A DNA stretch of 64,000 nucleotides from Lentzea cavernae (GCF_014653695.1 NZ_BNAR01000008.1:124001-188000); one strand, 5' to 3'; shown: positions 7,701-19,473, counted from the first letter of the stretch. The notes: a model not told the origin generated them from the letters alone. Translations and numbers: made by a program.

Positions 7701-8735
7701 GTGCGGGCTACGACGATCTACGGCACCCGGGACATCCGCGTCGAGGAGGTGCCGGACGCGGCCGTCCAGGAAGCCACGGACGTCGTCGTCCGGGTCGAGC
7801 TCGCGTGCATCTGCGGCAGCGACCTGTGGGCGTACCGCGGTGTGGCCAAGCGCGCGGACGGACAGCGGATCGGGCACGAGTTCCTCGGCGTCGTCGAGGA
7901 GGTCGGCGGTGACGTGAAGAGCGTCCAGGTCGGCGACCGCGTGATCGCGCCGTTCGTGTGGAGCGACGGCACGTGCGCGTACTGCCAGGCCGGGCTGCAG
8001 ACGTCGTGCCGCAGCGGCGGTTTCTGGGGCAGCAAGGGCAGCGACGGCGGCCAGGGCGAGGCCGTGCGCGTGCCGCAGGCCGACGGCACGCTGGTCCGCG
8101 TTCCCTCGGACGCGCCGGCCGAGCTGCTGCCCGCGTTCCTGAGCCTGAGCGACGTCATGGGCACCGGTCACCACGCCGCCATGGGCGCGGGTGTCGGTCC
8201 CGGTGCGACGGTCGCGGTCGTCGGTGACGGCGCCGTGGGCCTGTGCGGCGTGCTCGCGGCCAAGAGGCTCGGCGCCGAGCGGATCATCGCGCTGGGACGC
8301 CACGAGGACCGGGCGAAGATCGCGCGGCTCTTCGGTGCCACCGACCAGGTCGCCGAACGCGGTGAGGCCGCGATCGAGCGCATCAAGGAGATGACGGGCG
8401 GCCTCGGGGCGGCGGCGGTGCTGGAGTGCGTCGGCACCGAGCAGTCCTGGGAGACCGCGATGGGCATCGTGCGCGACGGCGGCCGCATCGGGTACGTCGG
8501 TGTGCCGCACGAGATGCCGGGGCTGCCGCTGGGCAAGCTGTTCGGGCGCAACATCGCCATCGGCGGCGGTGTCGCTCCCGCGCGGGCGTACCTGCCCGAG
8601 CTGCTGGCCGACGTGCTGGCCGGGCGGATCGACCCCGGTCCCGTGTTCGACCGGACGGTCTCGCTCGCCGACGTCGCCCAGGGTTACCAGGCGATGGACG
8701 AGCGGACCGCCCTGAAGGTCATCGTGAAGCCGTGA
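7701..8735 (+). CDS. Zinc-dependent alcohol dehydrogenase (MDR family)
   Basis: 344 residues from GTG 7701, with GGAGGAGG five bases upstream; the longer frame from 7551 is not supported. Catalytic zinc ligands are C38 (CGSD) and H59-E60 (GHE). The structural zinc site reads D89-x2-C92-x2-C95-x7-C103, so the first of the usual four cysteines is an aspartate, a variant I recognise in one actinobacterial subgroup. The cofactor motif is G175-D-G-A-V-G180. NAD(P)-dependent oxidation of an alcohol or aldehyde adduct is expected. It ends directly against the monooxygenase gene (stops at 8733-8735 and 8736-8738). Confidence 0.88.
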   Translation: MRATTIYGTRDIRVEEVPDAAVQEATDVVVRVELACICGSDLWAYRGVAKRADGQRIGHEFLGVVEEVGGDVKSVQVGDRVIAPFVWSDGTCAYCQAGLQTSCRSGGFWGSKGSDGGQGEAVRVPQADGTLVRVPSDAPAELLPAFLSLSDVMGTGHHAAMGAGVGPGATVAVVGDGAVGLCGVLAAKRLGAERIIALGRHEDRAKIARLFGATDQVAERGEAAIERIKEMTGGLGAAAVLECVGTEQSWETAMGIVRDGGRIGYVGVPHEMPGLPLGKLFGRNIAIGGGVAPARAYLPELLADVLAGRIDPGPVFDRTVSLADVAQGYQAMDERTALKVIVKP

Positions 8736-10205
8736 TCACTTGGCAGCGGTGAGCACGTAGTCCTCGGCGCGCACGCGCTTGGTCCGCATCCAGTACCGCC
8801 AGGTGAATCCCGGCCACACGGTGCGGTTCACGCCCTGCGCGTCGAGGTACCAGCTCTTGCAGCCGCCCTGGGTCCACACGCCCTTGGTGAGCTTGCGCTG
8901 GATCTCGGTGTTGAACTCCTGCTGGGCCTCCAACCGCACGTCCAGCTCCGCTGCGCGGTGTTGGTCGAGGAGCCGGAGGCACTGCGCGATGTACCGGATC
9001 TGGGACTCGATCATGAACACGACCGAGTTGTGCCCGAGTCCGGTGTTGGGGCCCAGCAGGAAGAACAGGTTGGGGAAGCCCGAGACCGTGATGCCGTAGT
9101 AGGTCTCGATGCCCTCCTGGCGCCACTGCTTCGCGAGGTCGACGCCGCCCTTGCCCTGGATGTCCAGGTAGTCGAACGAGTCGACGACGTGGAAACCGGT
9201 GCCGTAGATGATGACGTCGACCTCGTGCTCGACGCCCGCACTGTCCACGATGGACTTCTCCCGCACCTCGGAGACCTTGTCGGTCACCAGGTCGACGTTC
9301 GGGTAGCCCAGCGCGGGGTAGAAGTCGTTGGAGATCAGCACCCGCTTGCAGCCCATGGTGTAGTCGGGCTTGAGCTTGCGCCGCAACGCCGGGTCCGGGA
9401 CCTGCTTCTTCAGGTGCCGCACCGCGATGCCCTGCGCGAACTGCATGATCTTCGGGTTCACCGCGAACCCCAGCGCGGACGACTCGCGCGTCCAGTAGAC
9501 GAAGTTGCGGTAGGCGCGTTGCGTGAAGGGCAGGGCGCGGAACAGCTTCTGCTCCCAGCCGTTGATCGACCGGTCGGCCTTGGGCATGATCCACGGCGGC
9601 GTGCGCTGGAAGATCTTCATCGACCCGACCCGGCCGGCGATCTCCGGCACGAACTGGATCGCCGACGCCCCGGTGCCGATCACGGCGACGCGCTTGCCTG
9701 TCAGGTCGTAGTCGTGGTCCCACTGCGCGCTGTGGAACGTCTTGCCGCCGAAGTTCTCGATGCCCGGCAGCTCCGGGATGTTCGGGATGTGCAACGCGCC
9801 GACGCCCGCCACCAGTGCCTGCGCGGTGTACGTGTCGCCCTGCTCGGTCGTCACGTGCCAGCGCTTGGCCTCGTCGTCCCACTGGGCGCCGGAGACCTTG
9901 GTGTTGAAGCGGATGTGCGGGCGCAGCCGGTACTTCTCGGCCACGCGCTGCAGGTAGCCGAAGATCTCGCCCTGCTGGGCGAACATCCGCGACCACTTCG
10001 GGTTCATCTCGAACGAGAACGAGTACATGTGCGACGGCACGTCGCACGCGCAGCCGGGGTAGGAGTTGTCCCGCCAGGTGCCGCCGAGGTCGGCGGCCTT
10101 CTCGAGAACCACGAAGTCGTGCTCGCCGCGGCGCTTCAGCTCGATGGCCATGCCGAGGCCGGAGAAGCCGGTGCCGATGACGAGCACTTTCGTCTCTCGA
10201 TGCAT
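8736..10205 (-). CDS. Baeyer-Villiger-type flavin monooxygenase
   Basis: 489 residues from ATG 10205. FAD motif G11-T-G-F-S-G16 is followed by DLGGTW. The Baeyer-Villiger fingerprint F152-x-G154-x3-H158-x3-W162 is intact, and the NADPH motif G177-T-G-A-S-A lies just after it. The family converts ketones to esters or lactones with NADPH and O2. Length and motif order match the class B monooxygenases of actinomycetes (EthA-like and steroid or cyclic ketone oxidisers). It is transcribed away from a TetR gene with 76 bp between them that contain a palindromic operator, so it is most likely the repressed target, induced by its substrate. Confidence 0.9.
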   Translation of the reverse strand: MHRETKVLVIGTGFSGLGMAIELKRRGEHDFVVLEKAADLGGTWRDNSYPGCACDVPSHMYSFSFEMNPKWSRMFAQQGEIFGYLQRVAEKYRLRPHIRFNTKVSGAQWDDEAKRWHVTTEQGDTYTAQALVAGVGALHIPNIPELPGIENFGGKTFHSAQWDHDYDLTGKRVAVIGTGASAIQFVPEIAGRVGSMKIFQRTPPWIMPKADRSINGWEQKLFRALPFTQRAYRNFVYWTRESSALGFAVNPKIMQFAQGIAVRHLKKQVPDPALRRKLKPDYTMGCKRVLISNDFYPALGYPNVDLVTDKVSEVREKSIVDSAGVEHEVDVIIYGTGFHVVDSFDYLDIQGKGGVDLAKQWRQEGIETYYGITVSGFPNLFFLLGPNTGLGHNSVVFMIESQIRYIAQCLRLLDQHRAAELDVRLEAQQEFNTEIQRKLTKGVWTQGGCKSWYLDAQGVNRTVWPGFTWRYWMRTKRVRAEDYVLTAAK

Positions 10206-10230
10206 GGGGAGGTCCCTCCGCTCGCGGTGG

Positions 10231-10258
10231 CTACTTCGCAGTAGGTTACTCGAAGTAA
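10231..10258. promoter_or_regulatory. Operator between the monooxygenase and its TetR regulator
   Basis: TTACT-CGA-AGTAA (10246-10258) is a perfect inverted repeat, and CTACTTCG (10231-10238) pairs with CGAAGTAA (10251-10258) as an outer half-site. Its place between two divergent starts is typical for a TetR operator. Confidence 0.65.
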
Positions 10259-10281
10259 GTTACGAGCGGTAGACTCCGTTC

Positions 10282-10896
10282 GTGACTGCTCCGCGCCGCC
10301 GCATGCCCAAGGCCCAGCGCATGGCGCAGATGCTCACCGTCGCCGAGGAGATCTTCGCCGAGCAGGGGTATCTGGCCACGTCGATGGACGAGATCGCCGA
10401 ACGCGTCGGCGTCTCGAAGCCGATGCTCTACGAGTACTTCGGCTCGAAGGAAGGCTTGCTCATCGGCTGCATCCACCGTGCGCGCACGGAGCTGCGCGAG
10501 AAGACGGCGGCGGCGATCGCGGGTGCGGCCGGGCCGGAGGAGTTCCTGCGGTTGGGGCTGCTGGCGTTCTTCGAGTTCATCGACGAGCACCGCAGGTCGT
10601 GGGCGCTGCTGCGGCAGGAGGCGGCCGTGGCCGTGCCGTCGGCGCAGGAAGAGGTGGAAGGCATCCGCCAGCAGCAGACGGACATGATCGGTGCCGTGCT
10701 GGCGTCGTTCACGCCGGAGATCGACCCGCTGGAGGCGGAGGCGTTCGCGGAGATCGTCGTCGGTGCGACCGAACGGCTCGCGGTGTGGATGGAGCGCAGG
10801 CCCTCGGTGGGACCTGCGCTCGCAACCGACTACGTGATGAACGTGATCTGGCCGGGCGTCGCTAGGAAGCTGCCCGAACCCGCTCCGCACGCATAG
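10282..10896 (+). CDS. TetR/AcrR-family regulator, likely repressor of the monooxygenase
   Basis: 204 residues from GTG 10282. The DNA-binding domain (AEEIFAEQGYLATSMDEIAERVGVSKPMLYEYFGSK-type, helix-turn-helix about residues 33-54) is followed by a helical ligand-binding part. Divergence from the Baeyer-Villiger monooxygenase over a 76-bp spacer with a palindrome implies it senses that enzyme's substrate, in the way EthR controls EthA in mycobacteria (a family parallel, not a homology claim). Its last 35 bp overlap, antisense, the end of gatD. Confidence 0.85.
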   Translation: MTAPRRRMPKAQRMAQMLTVAEEIFAEQGYLATSMDEIAERVGVSKPMLYEYFGSKEGLLIGCIHRARTELREKTAAAIAGAAGPEEFLRLGLLAFFEFIDEHRRSWALLRQEAAVAVPSAQEEVEGIRQQQTDMIGAVLASFTPEIDPLEAEAFAEIVVGATERLAVWMERRPSVGPALATDYVMNVIWPGVARKLPEPAPHA

Positions 10897-11569
10897 CGGC
10901 GACGGCGGGCAGGTCGATCGGCGCGACCTTCGTGCCGGTGGCCCACTCGATCAGCATGTCCGCGAGCGCCGGGTTGCGCGGCAGCACCGGGCCGTGCAGA
11001 TAGGTGCAGACGATCCGGCCCTGCACGGCGCCCTCGACGCTGCCGTCGTTGCCCGTGCCGACCTTCACGTTCGCGAGCGGCCGGGCGGCCGGGCCCAGCG
11101 TGGTGCGGCCCTGGTGGTTCTCGAACCCGATCAGCGGTCCGGCGAACAGGCCGTTGATCGGCTCGGCGACGACCTCGCCGATCGCGCGGCTCCCGCCGGC
11201 GTGCGACGACGAGTCGATCAGGCCCATGCCGGGGTGGGTCACGTTGTCGGCGCGGGTGAAGCTCTCGCCGAAGATCTGGATGCCGGCGCAGACGCCCAGC
11301 ACCACGGCGTTCTTCGTGACGGCGCGCTGCAGGCCGGGGTGCTCGCGCAGGTGCTTGACCGCCAGCGTCTGCGCGGTGTCCTCACCGCCGCCGACGACGT
11401 AGATGTCGCACGAGTCCGGCACCGGCTGGCCGTAGTTGATCGGCACGATCTCGGCTTTGACGCCGCGCCACTTCATGCGCTTCTCGAGGACCACGGCGTT
11501 GCCGAAGTCGCCGTACGTGCCGAGGAGATCCGGCAGCACGAGCGCGATCTGGATTGTCGACTCACTCAT
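10862..11569 (-). CDS. gatD: Lipid II isoglutaminyl synthase, glutaminase subunit GatD
   Basis: 235 residues from ATG 11569. A class I glutamine amidotransferase of the CobB/CobQ type. The nucleophile C94 sits in VLGVCAGIQIFG and H192 (TYLHGPVLPRNP) is the expected catalytic histidine; the GFENHQGRT segment is also conserved in GatD. GatD releases ammonia from glutamine and passes it to MurT, which amidates D-isoglutamate of the lipid II stem peptide. The start overlaps the murT stop by 8 bp, the usual murT-gatD arrangement, so the complex is translated in a coupled way. The six extra codons of the open frame up to 11587 are ignored. Confidence 0.95.
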   Translation of the reverse strand: MSESTIQIALVLPDLLGTYGDFGNAVVLEKRMKWRGVKAEIVPINYGQPVPDSCDIYVVGGGEDTAQTLAVKHLREHPGLQRAVTKNAVVLGVCAGIQIFGESFTRADNVTHPGMGLIDSSSHAGGSRAIGEVVAEPINGLFAGPLIGFENHQGRTTLGPAARPLANVKVGTGNDGSVEGAVQGRIVCTYLHGPVLPRNPALADMLIEWATGTKVAPIDLPAVAAMRAERVRAAS

Positions 11570-12809
11570 CAGCGGCAGCCCTGGCATTCAAGTCGCGGAA
11601 CGCGGTGTAGTTGGCGATGACCTCGACCGCGCCCTGCGGCATCTGGTCGATGGCCTTCAGGGGGTCGGGCACGATCGAGTGCTGGACCTCGGCGTAGGTA
11701 AGGCGGACGGCGAGGTCGGTCGCGCGCTCGCCGGACGCGATGACCGTGCGGCCCTGCAGGCGCTCGAAGGGGACGTCCCACAACCAGCTCAGGTCGCGGC
11801 CGTCGGCCTCGTTGGCGTTGATCACCAGGACGGCCGGGTGGTTGGCCTCCTTGACGACCGTCAGGGTCTCGCTCCAGCCCGCCGGGTTCTTGCTGAGCAA
11901 CAGGCGCGCACTGCGGCCGTTGCGCTGGATCGTGCGGTAGCGGCCGCTCACGTTCGAGACGCTGCGCAGCCGGCGCACGGCCTCGTCCGCGGGCACGCCC
12001 ATGGCGTGTGCGGCCGCCGACGCCATGACGGCGTTGGCCTGGTTGAACTTGCCCGGCAGCGTGAGGCGCAGCTCGAGCTTCTGGTGCTCCGGCGTGATCA
12101 TCGCCTCGTCGGCGGTGATCCAGTTCGGGTGCGGCCGGGCGAGGTCGCAGCCCGTGCAGTGCCAGTGCTCGCCCTGCCAGCGGATCGGGTTGCCACAACG
12201 CGGGCAGCTCGCCGAGTCGTGGTGCCAGCCGGTGCCGGTGGCGACCCAGACGACCTTCGGCGCGTTCCAGGCGGCGCTCGTCACCATCACGTCGTCGCAG
12301 TTCGCGATGATCGTGCAGTTCTGCAGCTTGTTGACGGCGTCGCGCAGCGACCGCTCGATGGTGCGGACCTCGCCGACCCGGTCGAGCTGGTCGCGGCTCA
12401 GGTTCAGGATCACCGCGACGGACGGGTTGCTGGCGCCCGCGACGGCCGGGAAGTAGGCCTCGTCGCACTCCAGCACCGCGTACGGGGCGTCCGGCTGCTT
12501 CGAGAGCGCCGTGACGTGACCGTCGGGCATGTTCGCGCCGCTGTGGTTCGTGGCGACCTCGCCCAGCGCGCCCACGGCCCTCGCCAGCATCATCGTGCTG
12601 GTGGTCTTGCCGTTGGTGCCCGTCACGACGGCGACCCGGCGGCCCTGGGTGAGGCGGTTGAGTGCCTGCGGGTCGAGCTTCAGCGCAACCCGGCCGCCGA
12701 TCATGCCGCCGGCGCCGAGACCCATCTTCTGGGACAGCGTGGAGCTCAGGTTGCCCAGCTTCACGGCGGCTGCGGTGCGCAGGGGGAGGCGGGCGGGGGA
12801 ATCGTTCAC
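11562..12809 (-). CDS. murT: Lipid II isoglutaminyl synthase, ligase subunit MurT
   Basis: 415 residues from GTG 12809. Mur-ligase ATP-binding motif G64-T-N-G-K-T-T70, a central domain with the MurT-specific zinc ribbon C202-x2-C205...C218-x2-C221, and the C-terminal DUF1727 part (GRYRTIQ, LLLSKNPAGW). MurT uses ATP and ammonia from GatD to convert D-iGlu of lipid II to D-iGln, needed for efficient cross-linking. The frame is open to 12887, but TAGAGT seven bases before GTG 12809 marks a leaderless start. Confidence 0.95.
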   Translation of the reverse strand: MNDSPARLPLRTAAAVKLGNLSSTLSQKMGLGAGGMIGGRVALKLDPQALNRLTQGRRVAVVTGTNGKTTSTMMLARAVGALGEVATNHSGANMPDGHVTALSKQPDAPYAVLECDEAYFPAVAGASNPSVAVILNLSRDQLDRVGEVRTIERSLRDAVNKLQNCTIIANCDDVMVTSAAWNAPKVVWVATGTGWHHDSASCPRCGNPIRWQGEHWHCTGCDLARPHPNWITADEAMITPEHQKLELRLTLPGKFNQANAVMASAAAHAMGVPADEAVRRLRSVSNVSGRYRTIQRNGRSARLLLSKNPAGWSETLTVVKEANHPAVLVINANEADGRDLSWLWDVPFERLQGRTVIASGERATDLAVRLTYAEVQHSIVPDPLKAIDQMPQGAVEVIANYTAFRDLNARAAADE

Positions 12810-12816
12810 CCCGGCG

Positions 12817-12822
12817 ACTCTA
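12817..12822 (-). promoter_or_regulatory. -10 box (TAGAGT) of the murT-gatD operon
   Basis: Minus-strand TAGAGT, 7 nt before GTG 12809; the 65 bp between the XRE stop region and this box leave room for an independent promoter. Confidence 0.5.
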
Positions 12823-12887
12823 CCGGCGGTGCCGTCCGGCCCTTTCCGGACGGTCGTTGCGTTGGTGTGAACGGGGGTTCGGTACAA

Positions 12888-13373
12888 CTAGCGACTCAGC
12901 CCCCGCAGGATCCGGATCAGCTCCACCGTGGGCAGCTGGCACAGCTGCGCCATGTTCTCCAGGGCGGGCAGGTCGAGGTGCACGTCGGGCGAGGCGCCGG
13001 GGGGCAACGCGTGCAGCCGTCCGGCGGCCCAGCGCCGCAGCGGCAGGATCCGCGGGTTGTCGGCGGCGGCGATCGCCGTGAGGCTCAGCGACAGGTGGCC
13101 GGCGGGGGTGTCGCCGAAGAAGCGTTCGTGCACACGAGCGAGGACTTCGTGCGCAGGGACGTCTAGGGCGTGGCAGATCTCCACGAGGCGCACGACGGAA
13201 CACTGCCGCGTGCCCAGCTCGTAGGTCGCCAGCGTCTGCAGCGAGATCTCCGTCTGCAGCCGCTTGTTGAGCTCCTTGCGGGTCCATCCGCGCTGCTTGC
13301 GAAGGCTGCGGATCTCATCACCGAGCACGCGCTGGTACGCCGCTGTGTCGATTTGGCCGTTCGCAGTCTGCAC
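12888..13373 (-). CDS. XRE-family helix-turn-helix regulator
   Basis: 161 residues from GTG 13373 with GGAGGACC upstream. The N-terminal HTH_3 domain occupies about residues 15-72: LGDEIRSLRKQRGWTRKELN, then SLQTLATYELGTRQ as the recognition region and VVRLVEICHALDVPAHEVL. The remaining 85 residues (PLRRWAAGRLHALPPG..., LENMAQLCQLPTVELIRILRGL) are not a domain I can name. The layout recalls the BldD/SinR class of compact actinobacterial regulators, but the sequence is not BldD. It lies on the same strand directly upstream of murT and could control wall genes. Confidence 0.8.
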   Translation of the reverse strand: MQTANGQIDTAAYQRVLGDEIRSLRKQRGWTRKELNKRLQTEISLQTLATYELGTRQCSVVRLVEICHALDVPAHEVLARVHERFFGDTPAGHLSLSLTAIAAADNPRILPLRRWAAGRLHALPPGASPDVHLDLPALENMAQLCQLPTVELIRILRGLSR

Positions 13374-13454
13374 TCTGGTCCTCCACCCCGTGAGCGGGTC
13401 TCACGGTGATGGAAGGCGGTAGTGCTTCGTCGCTTACGCAACTTGCCAGTAGAA

Positions 13455-13470
13455 CCCCCCGAATGGGGGA
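13455..13470 (-). terminator. Short G+C hairpin after the LCP gene
   Basis: CCCCC-ATTC-GGGGG on the minus strand, followed by TTCT, about 20 bp after the stop of the LCP gene. Small but well placed. Confidence 0.4.
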
Positions 13471-13489
13471 TACATCTCTACTCTGAGTA

Positions 13490-15397
13490 TCAGTTCACGC
13501 AGCGCACGCCGTCCGCGGAGATGGGCGGAGGGGCCGCGGGGTCAGCCGGTTGCTGACGCGCACCGTCCAGGGCGAGCACTCCGGATCCCGTGAAACCCTG
13601 CGCGCCGGGGCCCGAGTAGTCCGACCCGAGGAAGACGCGGGCGGCGCCGACCGGCACGTTGACGTCCTCCTCGACCTTCATGCCGCCGAGGGCCTCCTGG
13701 ACGGCGTTCGCACCCGCTTCGCCGCCCTTGCCGTAGCGGACGACGGACTTCGTCAACGCGTCGGCGTTGCCCGTCTGGCCGCCCTTGAAGCCCTTCGCGA
13801 CGAGCGACTCCAGCACCTGGCCCGCGAGGCCGGGCTGACCGGAGGCGTTGCGGACGTCGACGGTCACCGCGGACTTGTCGACCTTCGGGTCGGCCGGGTT
13901 CGACGTGGCCGGGGCCTTGCCGAGGCCCTTGACGAACGCCCGCACCTCGGACTCGGTCACCTCGACCGCCGAGCCGTCCTCGGGCGTCTGCAGGTCGGGG
14001 TTGCCGGTCGGGATCGTCTGGAACGTCATGTTGCCGCCCGTCATGTCCTTCATCTGCAGGGCGAACTTGGTGATGTCCCAGCCTTCGTCGAGCACGATCG
14101 CGCCGCTCACGGCCTTGATCATCTCGCTGCGCTTGGTGCTGTCGGTGAGCACGCCCGCGGACAGCATCTTCTTCGCGAGACCCGCCATGAAGACCTGCTG
14201 GCGCACCACGCGGTCGAGGTCGCCCATCGGCAGGCCGTGGCGCTGGCGGACGAACGCGAGGGCGTTCTTGCCCTCGATCGTCTGCTGGCCCGCGGGGAAG
14301 TTCGCGCCGGAGAAGCTGTCGCGGACCTTGGTGTTGAGGCAGACGTCGATGCCGCCGATGGCCTTGGTGATGTCGTAGAAGCCGACCAGGTTGACCTCGG
14401 CGTAGTGGTCGATCGTCGCGCCGGTCAGGGTCTGGATGGTCTCGATGAGGTTCTTCGCGCCCGCCTTGCGCGACTCCATCTCGACCTCGGGCCCGGCCTT
14501 GCCGCTGCCCTGCAGCTTCTCGGCCGCGTCGTTCTTGGCGTACCCGTAGGCGGAGTTGATCTTGTGTCGCCCGTAGCCGCCGGCGATCTTCACGTAGGAG
14601 TCGCGCGGGAACGACACGGCGTAGGCCTTGCCGCTGTCGTTCGGGATGTGCAGCAGGATCAGCGTGTCGGTGTTGAAGCCGCCGTCGTCGGTGCCGCCCG
14701 CCTGCAGCTCGTTGAGGATGTTCTGCGGCAGCGGGTTGCCCTTGGAGTCGGTGCGGCTGTCCATGCCGACCAGCAGGATGTCGATCGCGCCGTCGGCGGG
14801 CTTCTCACCGGCGTCGGCGAGGTTCAGGTCCTGCTTGGTCAGGCCGTCGGTCAGCGCCGTCAGGTTCTGCCAGGCGATGCCGGTGACCAGCAGGATCGTC
14901 GCGGACAGCATGCTGATGAAGATCTTCGCGCCGGTGGAGGCGCCGCGCTGGGTCCTGCTCGGGCGGCGGGCCGCCGCGGGCCTCGGCCTCGGTCGCGGCC
15001 GGGGCGCGGGGGACTCGGCCCTCGCCTTCGCCGGGGTGGTGCGGACCGTGGGGCGGTCGGCGACCGGACTCGCGGCGCGCGGTGGGTCGGTGCGGCCGAC
15101 GGACACCCGGCGCGGCTCGGCGCGGCTCGAGGACTCGCGGCGCGGCGGCTCGGTGCGTTTCGGGGGTTCGCGGCGGGGCGGCTCGCTGCGGCTCGCGGAC
15201 TCGCGGCGCGGCGGCTCGGAGCGCTTCGGAGGCTCCCGACGTGGGGGTTCGGCCCGGTTCGGCTGCTTGCGCGGGGGCTCGGAGCCCCGCGGCGGCACCT
15301 GCGGGCGGCGGGGCTGGCCCGCCTGGGGACGCGGGGTGGCAGAGGGTCGCCTGGGATTCCCGTTCGGGTCTCCCGGCCGCGGCGGCCGGTTGTCCAC
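13490..15397 (-). CDS. LytR-CpsA-Psr (LCP) wall-polymer ligase with LytR_C domain
   Basis: 635 residues from GTG 15397, chosen because GAGAGGAG lies five bases upstream; GTG 15427 is the longer alternative. Residues 1-155 are a disordered Pro/Arg/Glu-rich cytosolic tail with about ten-residue repeats of the type EPPRREPPKR. One transmembrane helix follows (about 157-176), then the extracellular LCP domain (ILLVGMDSRTD, SFPRDSYV, GRHKINSAYGY, FVRQRHGLPMGDLDRVVRQQ) with its phosphate-binding arginines. A C-terminal LytR_C domain (VTVDVRNASGQPGLAGQV...) closes the protein. LCP enzymes transfer teichoic-acid- or arabinogalactan-type polymers from lipid carriers to peptidoglycan. The gene is divergent from glycyl-tRNA synthetase. 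Confidence 0.9.
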   Translation of the reverse strand: MDNRPPRPGDPNGNPRRPSATPRPQAGQPRRPQVPPRGSEPPRKQPNRAEPPRREPPKRSEPPRRESASRSEPPRREPPKRTEPPRRESSSRAEPRRVSVGRTDPPRAASPVADRPTVRTTPAKARAESPAPRPRPRPRPAAARRPSRTQRGASTGAKIFISMLSATILLVTGIAWQNLTALTDGLTKQDLNLADAGEKPADGAIDILLVGMDSRTDSKGNPLPQNILNELQAGGTDDGGFNTDTLILLHIPNDSGKAYAVSFPRDSYVKIAGGYGRHKINSAYGYAKNDAAEKLQGSGKAGPEVEMESRKAGAKNLIETIQTLTGATIDHYAEVNLVGFYDITKAIGGIDVCLNTKVRDSFSGANFPAGQQTIEGKNALAFVRQRHGLPMGDLDRVVRQQVFMAGLAKKMLSAGVLTDSTKRSEMIKAVSGAIVLDEGWDITKFALQMKDMTGGNMTFQTIPTGNPDLQTPEDGSAVEVTESEVRAFVKGLGKAPATSNPADPKVDKSAVTVDVRNASGQPGLAGQVLESLVAKGFKGGQTGNADALTKSVVRYGKGGEAGANAVQEALGGMKVEEDVNVPVGAARVFLGSDYSGPGAQGFTGSGVLALDGARQQPADPAAPPPISADGVRCVN

Positions 15398-15527
15398 ACC
15401 CACTCCTCTCGGCGCATTCGGGTACACCTAGTAGACGTGCGGGCGGTCCACTCGGTTGTGCAAAGCGTGACACAGTGGCTGAGCCCCTCGGATCCAGGCC
15501 CCCTGACCAGCGGTTTTGTCTGTTTCG

Positions 15528-15533
15528 TAGACT
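15528..15533 (+). promoter_or_regulatory. -10 box (TAGACT) of glycyl-tRNA synthetase
   Basis: TAGACT ends 7 nt before GTG 15541; the transcript would be leaderless. Confidence 0.55.
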
Positions 15534-15540
15534 CTTCGCC

Positions 15541-18480
<2,940 letters not shown>

Positions 18481-18493
18481 GACTGCGAGAAGG

Positions 18494-18528
18494 GGAGGGG
18501 CGTCTCACGACCGGGACGCCCCTCCTTT
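18494..18528. terminator. Intrinsic terminator between converging genes
   Basis: GGAGGGGCGTC (18494-18504) pairs with GACGCCCCTCC (18515-18525) around a 10-nt loop, followed by TTT. It ends glyQS and may also serve the converging chitosanase gene. Confidence 0.85.
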
Positions 18529-18539
18529 CGTTCACGGGG

Positions 18540-19328
18540 TCACTTGATCTCGAAGCTCTGGCCGTAGACCTTCCACTTCAGCGGGGTGTTCAGGTCGAGG
18601 TTGCCCGCCCTGAGCCACACGCGCTGAGCCGTGTCGACGCGGCTGGTGTTCTCGTGGGCCGGCTCCTGCTTCATGGTCCACACGCGGGCGTCCATGAAGG
18701 CGTTGAGCCACGTGGTCTCGTTGCCACCCTGCGAAGGCGGCTTGGCCTTGGCCAAGGCGCGCTTGCGGATGCCGGTGAAGTCCAGGCTGCCCCAGCCGTC
18801 GCCGTGCATGACGATCGCGTCGTAGTACGCGAACTGGCCCAGGGCCCGGACGCCGTCGGCCTTGGCCTGGCGCAGGGCCGGGTTGAAGTAGACGCGGTCG
18901 CGTTCGGACTCCTGCGCTGCCTTGAAGACCGAGTCCTTCGCCGCGGTCTTCCAGTCCTTGGTGTAGTTGGGGTCCAGGCCCGCGTGGGAGTCCGTGCCGT
19001 TGACCCTGCGCAGTGCGGGGAGGTACTTCTCCAGCACGTTGCCGGGTTTGCGGGACTTGTAGAGCTCGACGAGGTCGAGCATGTCGCCGGTGCCGCTGCA
19101 GAAGCCGATGATGCCGGCGGTGTAGCCGCGGCCGTCGTCGATGTCCTCGATGTAGCCGAACTGCGCTTTCCAGTCGGTGGAGGAGTTCTCCGCGCTGGAC
19201 ACGATCTGCATCGCGATGTCCTTGAGGCGCGGGTCGTTCAGGTCTGCCGCTTGCGCGGTGCCCGTGGTCGCGGTGGCGAGCGCGACGCAGGTGAGAACTG
19301 CGGCCAAGATGCGGCCTGTGGTCTTCAC
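18540..19328 (-). CDS. csn: GH46 chitosanase, copy 1
   Basis: 262 residues from GTG 19328 (GGGAGGAACC upstream). A signal peptide (residues 1-27, ending TAQA) precedes a complete GH46 domain very like Streptomyces N174 chitosanase. Catalytic acid E47 lies in SSAENSSTDWK and the second acid D65 in EDIDDGRGYT; DPNYTKDW, ERDRVYF and RALGQFAYYDAIV are also family marks. It hydrolyses beta-1,4 bonds of chitosan outside the cell. A near-identical paralogue lies immediately upstream on the same strand. This copy has its own promoter, whose -35/-10 and flanking bases match those of copy 2. Confidence 0.95.
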   Translation of the reverse strand: MKTTGRILAAVLTCVALATATTGTAQAADLNDPRLKDIAMQIVSSAENSSTDWKAQFGYIEDIDDGRGYTAGIIGFCSGTGDMLDLVELYKSRKPGNVLEKYLPALRRVNGTDSHAGLDPNYTKDWKTAAKDSVFKAAQESERDRVYFNPALRQAKADGVRALGQFAYYDAIVMHGDGWGSLDFTGIRKRALAKAKPPSQGGNETTWLNAFMDARVWTMKQEPAHENTSRVDTAQRVWLRAGNLDLNTPLKWKVYGQSFEIK

Positions 19329-19366
19329 GCGGTTCCTCCCGGGATGTCCCGGGCGGCGGTGTGGCA

Positions 19367-19396
19367 ACGGTAAGGGGTCCGGACCACGATCGGCAA
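19367..19396 (-). promoter_or_regulatory. Promoter of chitosanase copy 1
   Basis: Minus strand TTGCCG (19391-19396), 18-bp spacer, TACCGT (19367-19372). Upstream is TTGTTTACAA, a small palindrome (plus-strand around 19398-19408). The GGTC-x-GGACCCC spacer end is shared with copy 2. Confidence 0.6.
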
Positions 19397-19420
19397 GATT
19401 GTTTACAAATTGACGAAGCT

Positions 19421-19448
19421 GGAGGGCGCCCTGATCAGGGCGCCCTCC
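19421..19448. terminator. 28-bp perfect palindrome between the chitosanase genes
   Basis: GGAGGGCGCCCTGA and its exact complement form one continuous palindrome 25 bp after the stop of chitosanase copy 2. It probably ends that transcript; no T-run follows. Confidence 0.65.
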
Positions 19449-19473
19449 ACTTCTCATGTGTGAAACGGCAGGC

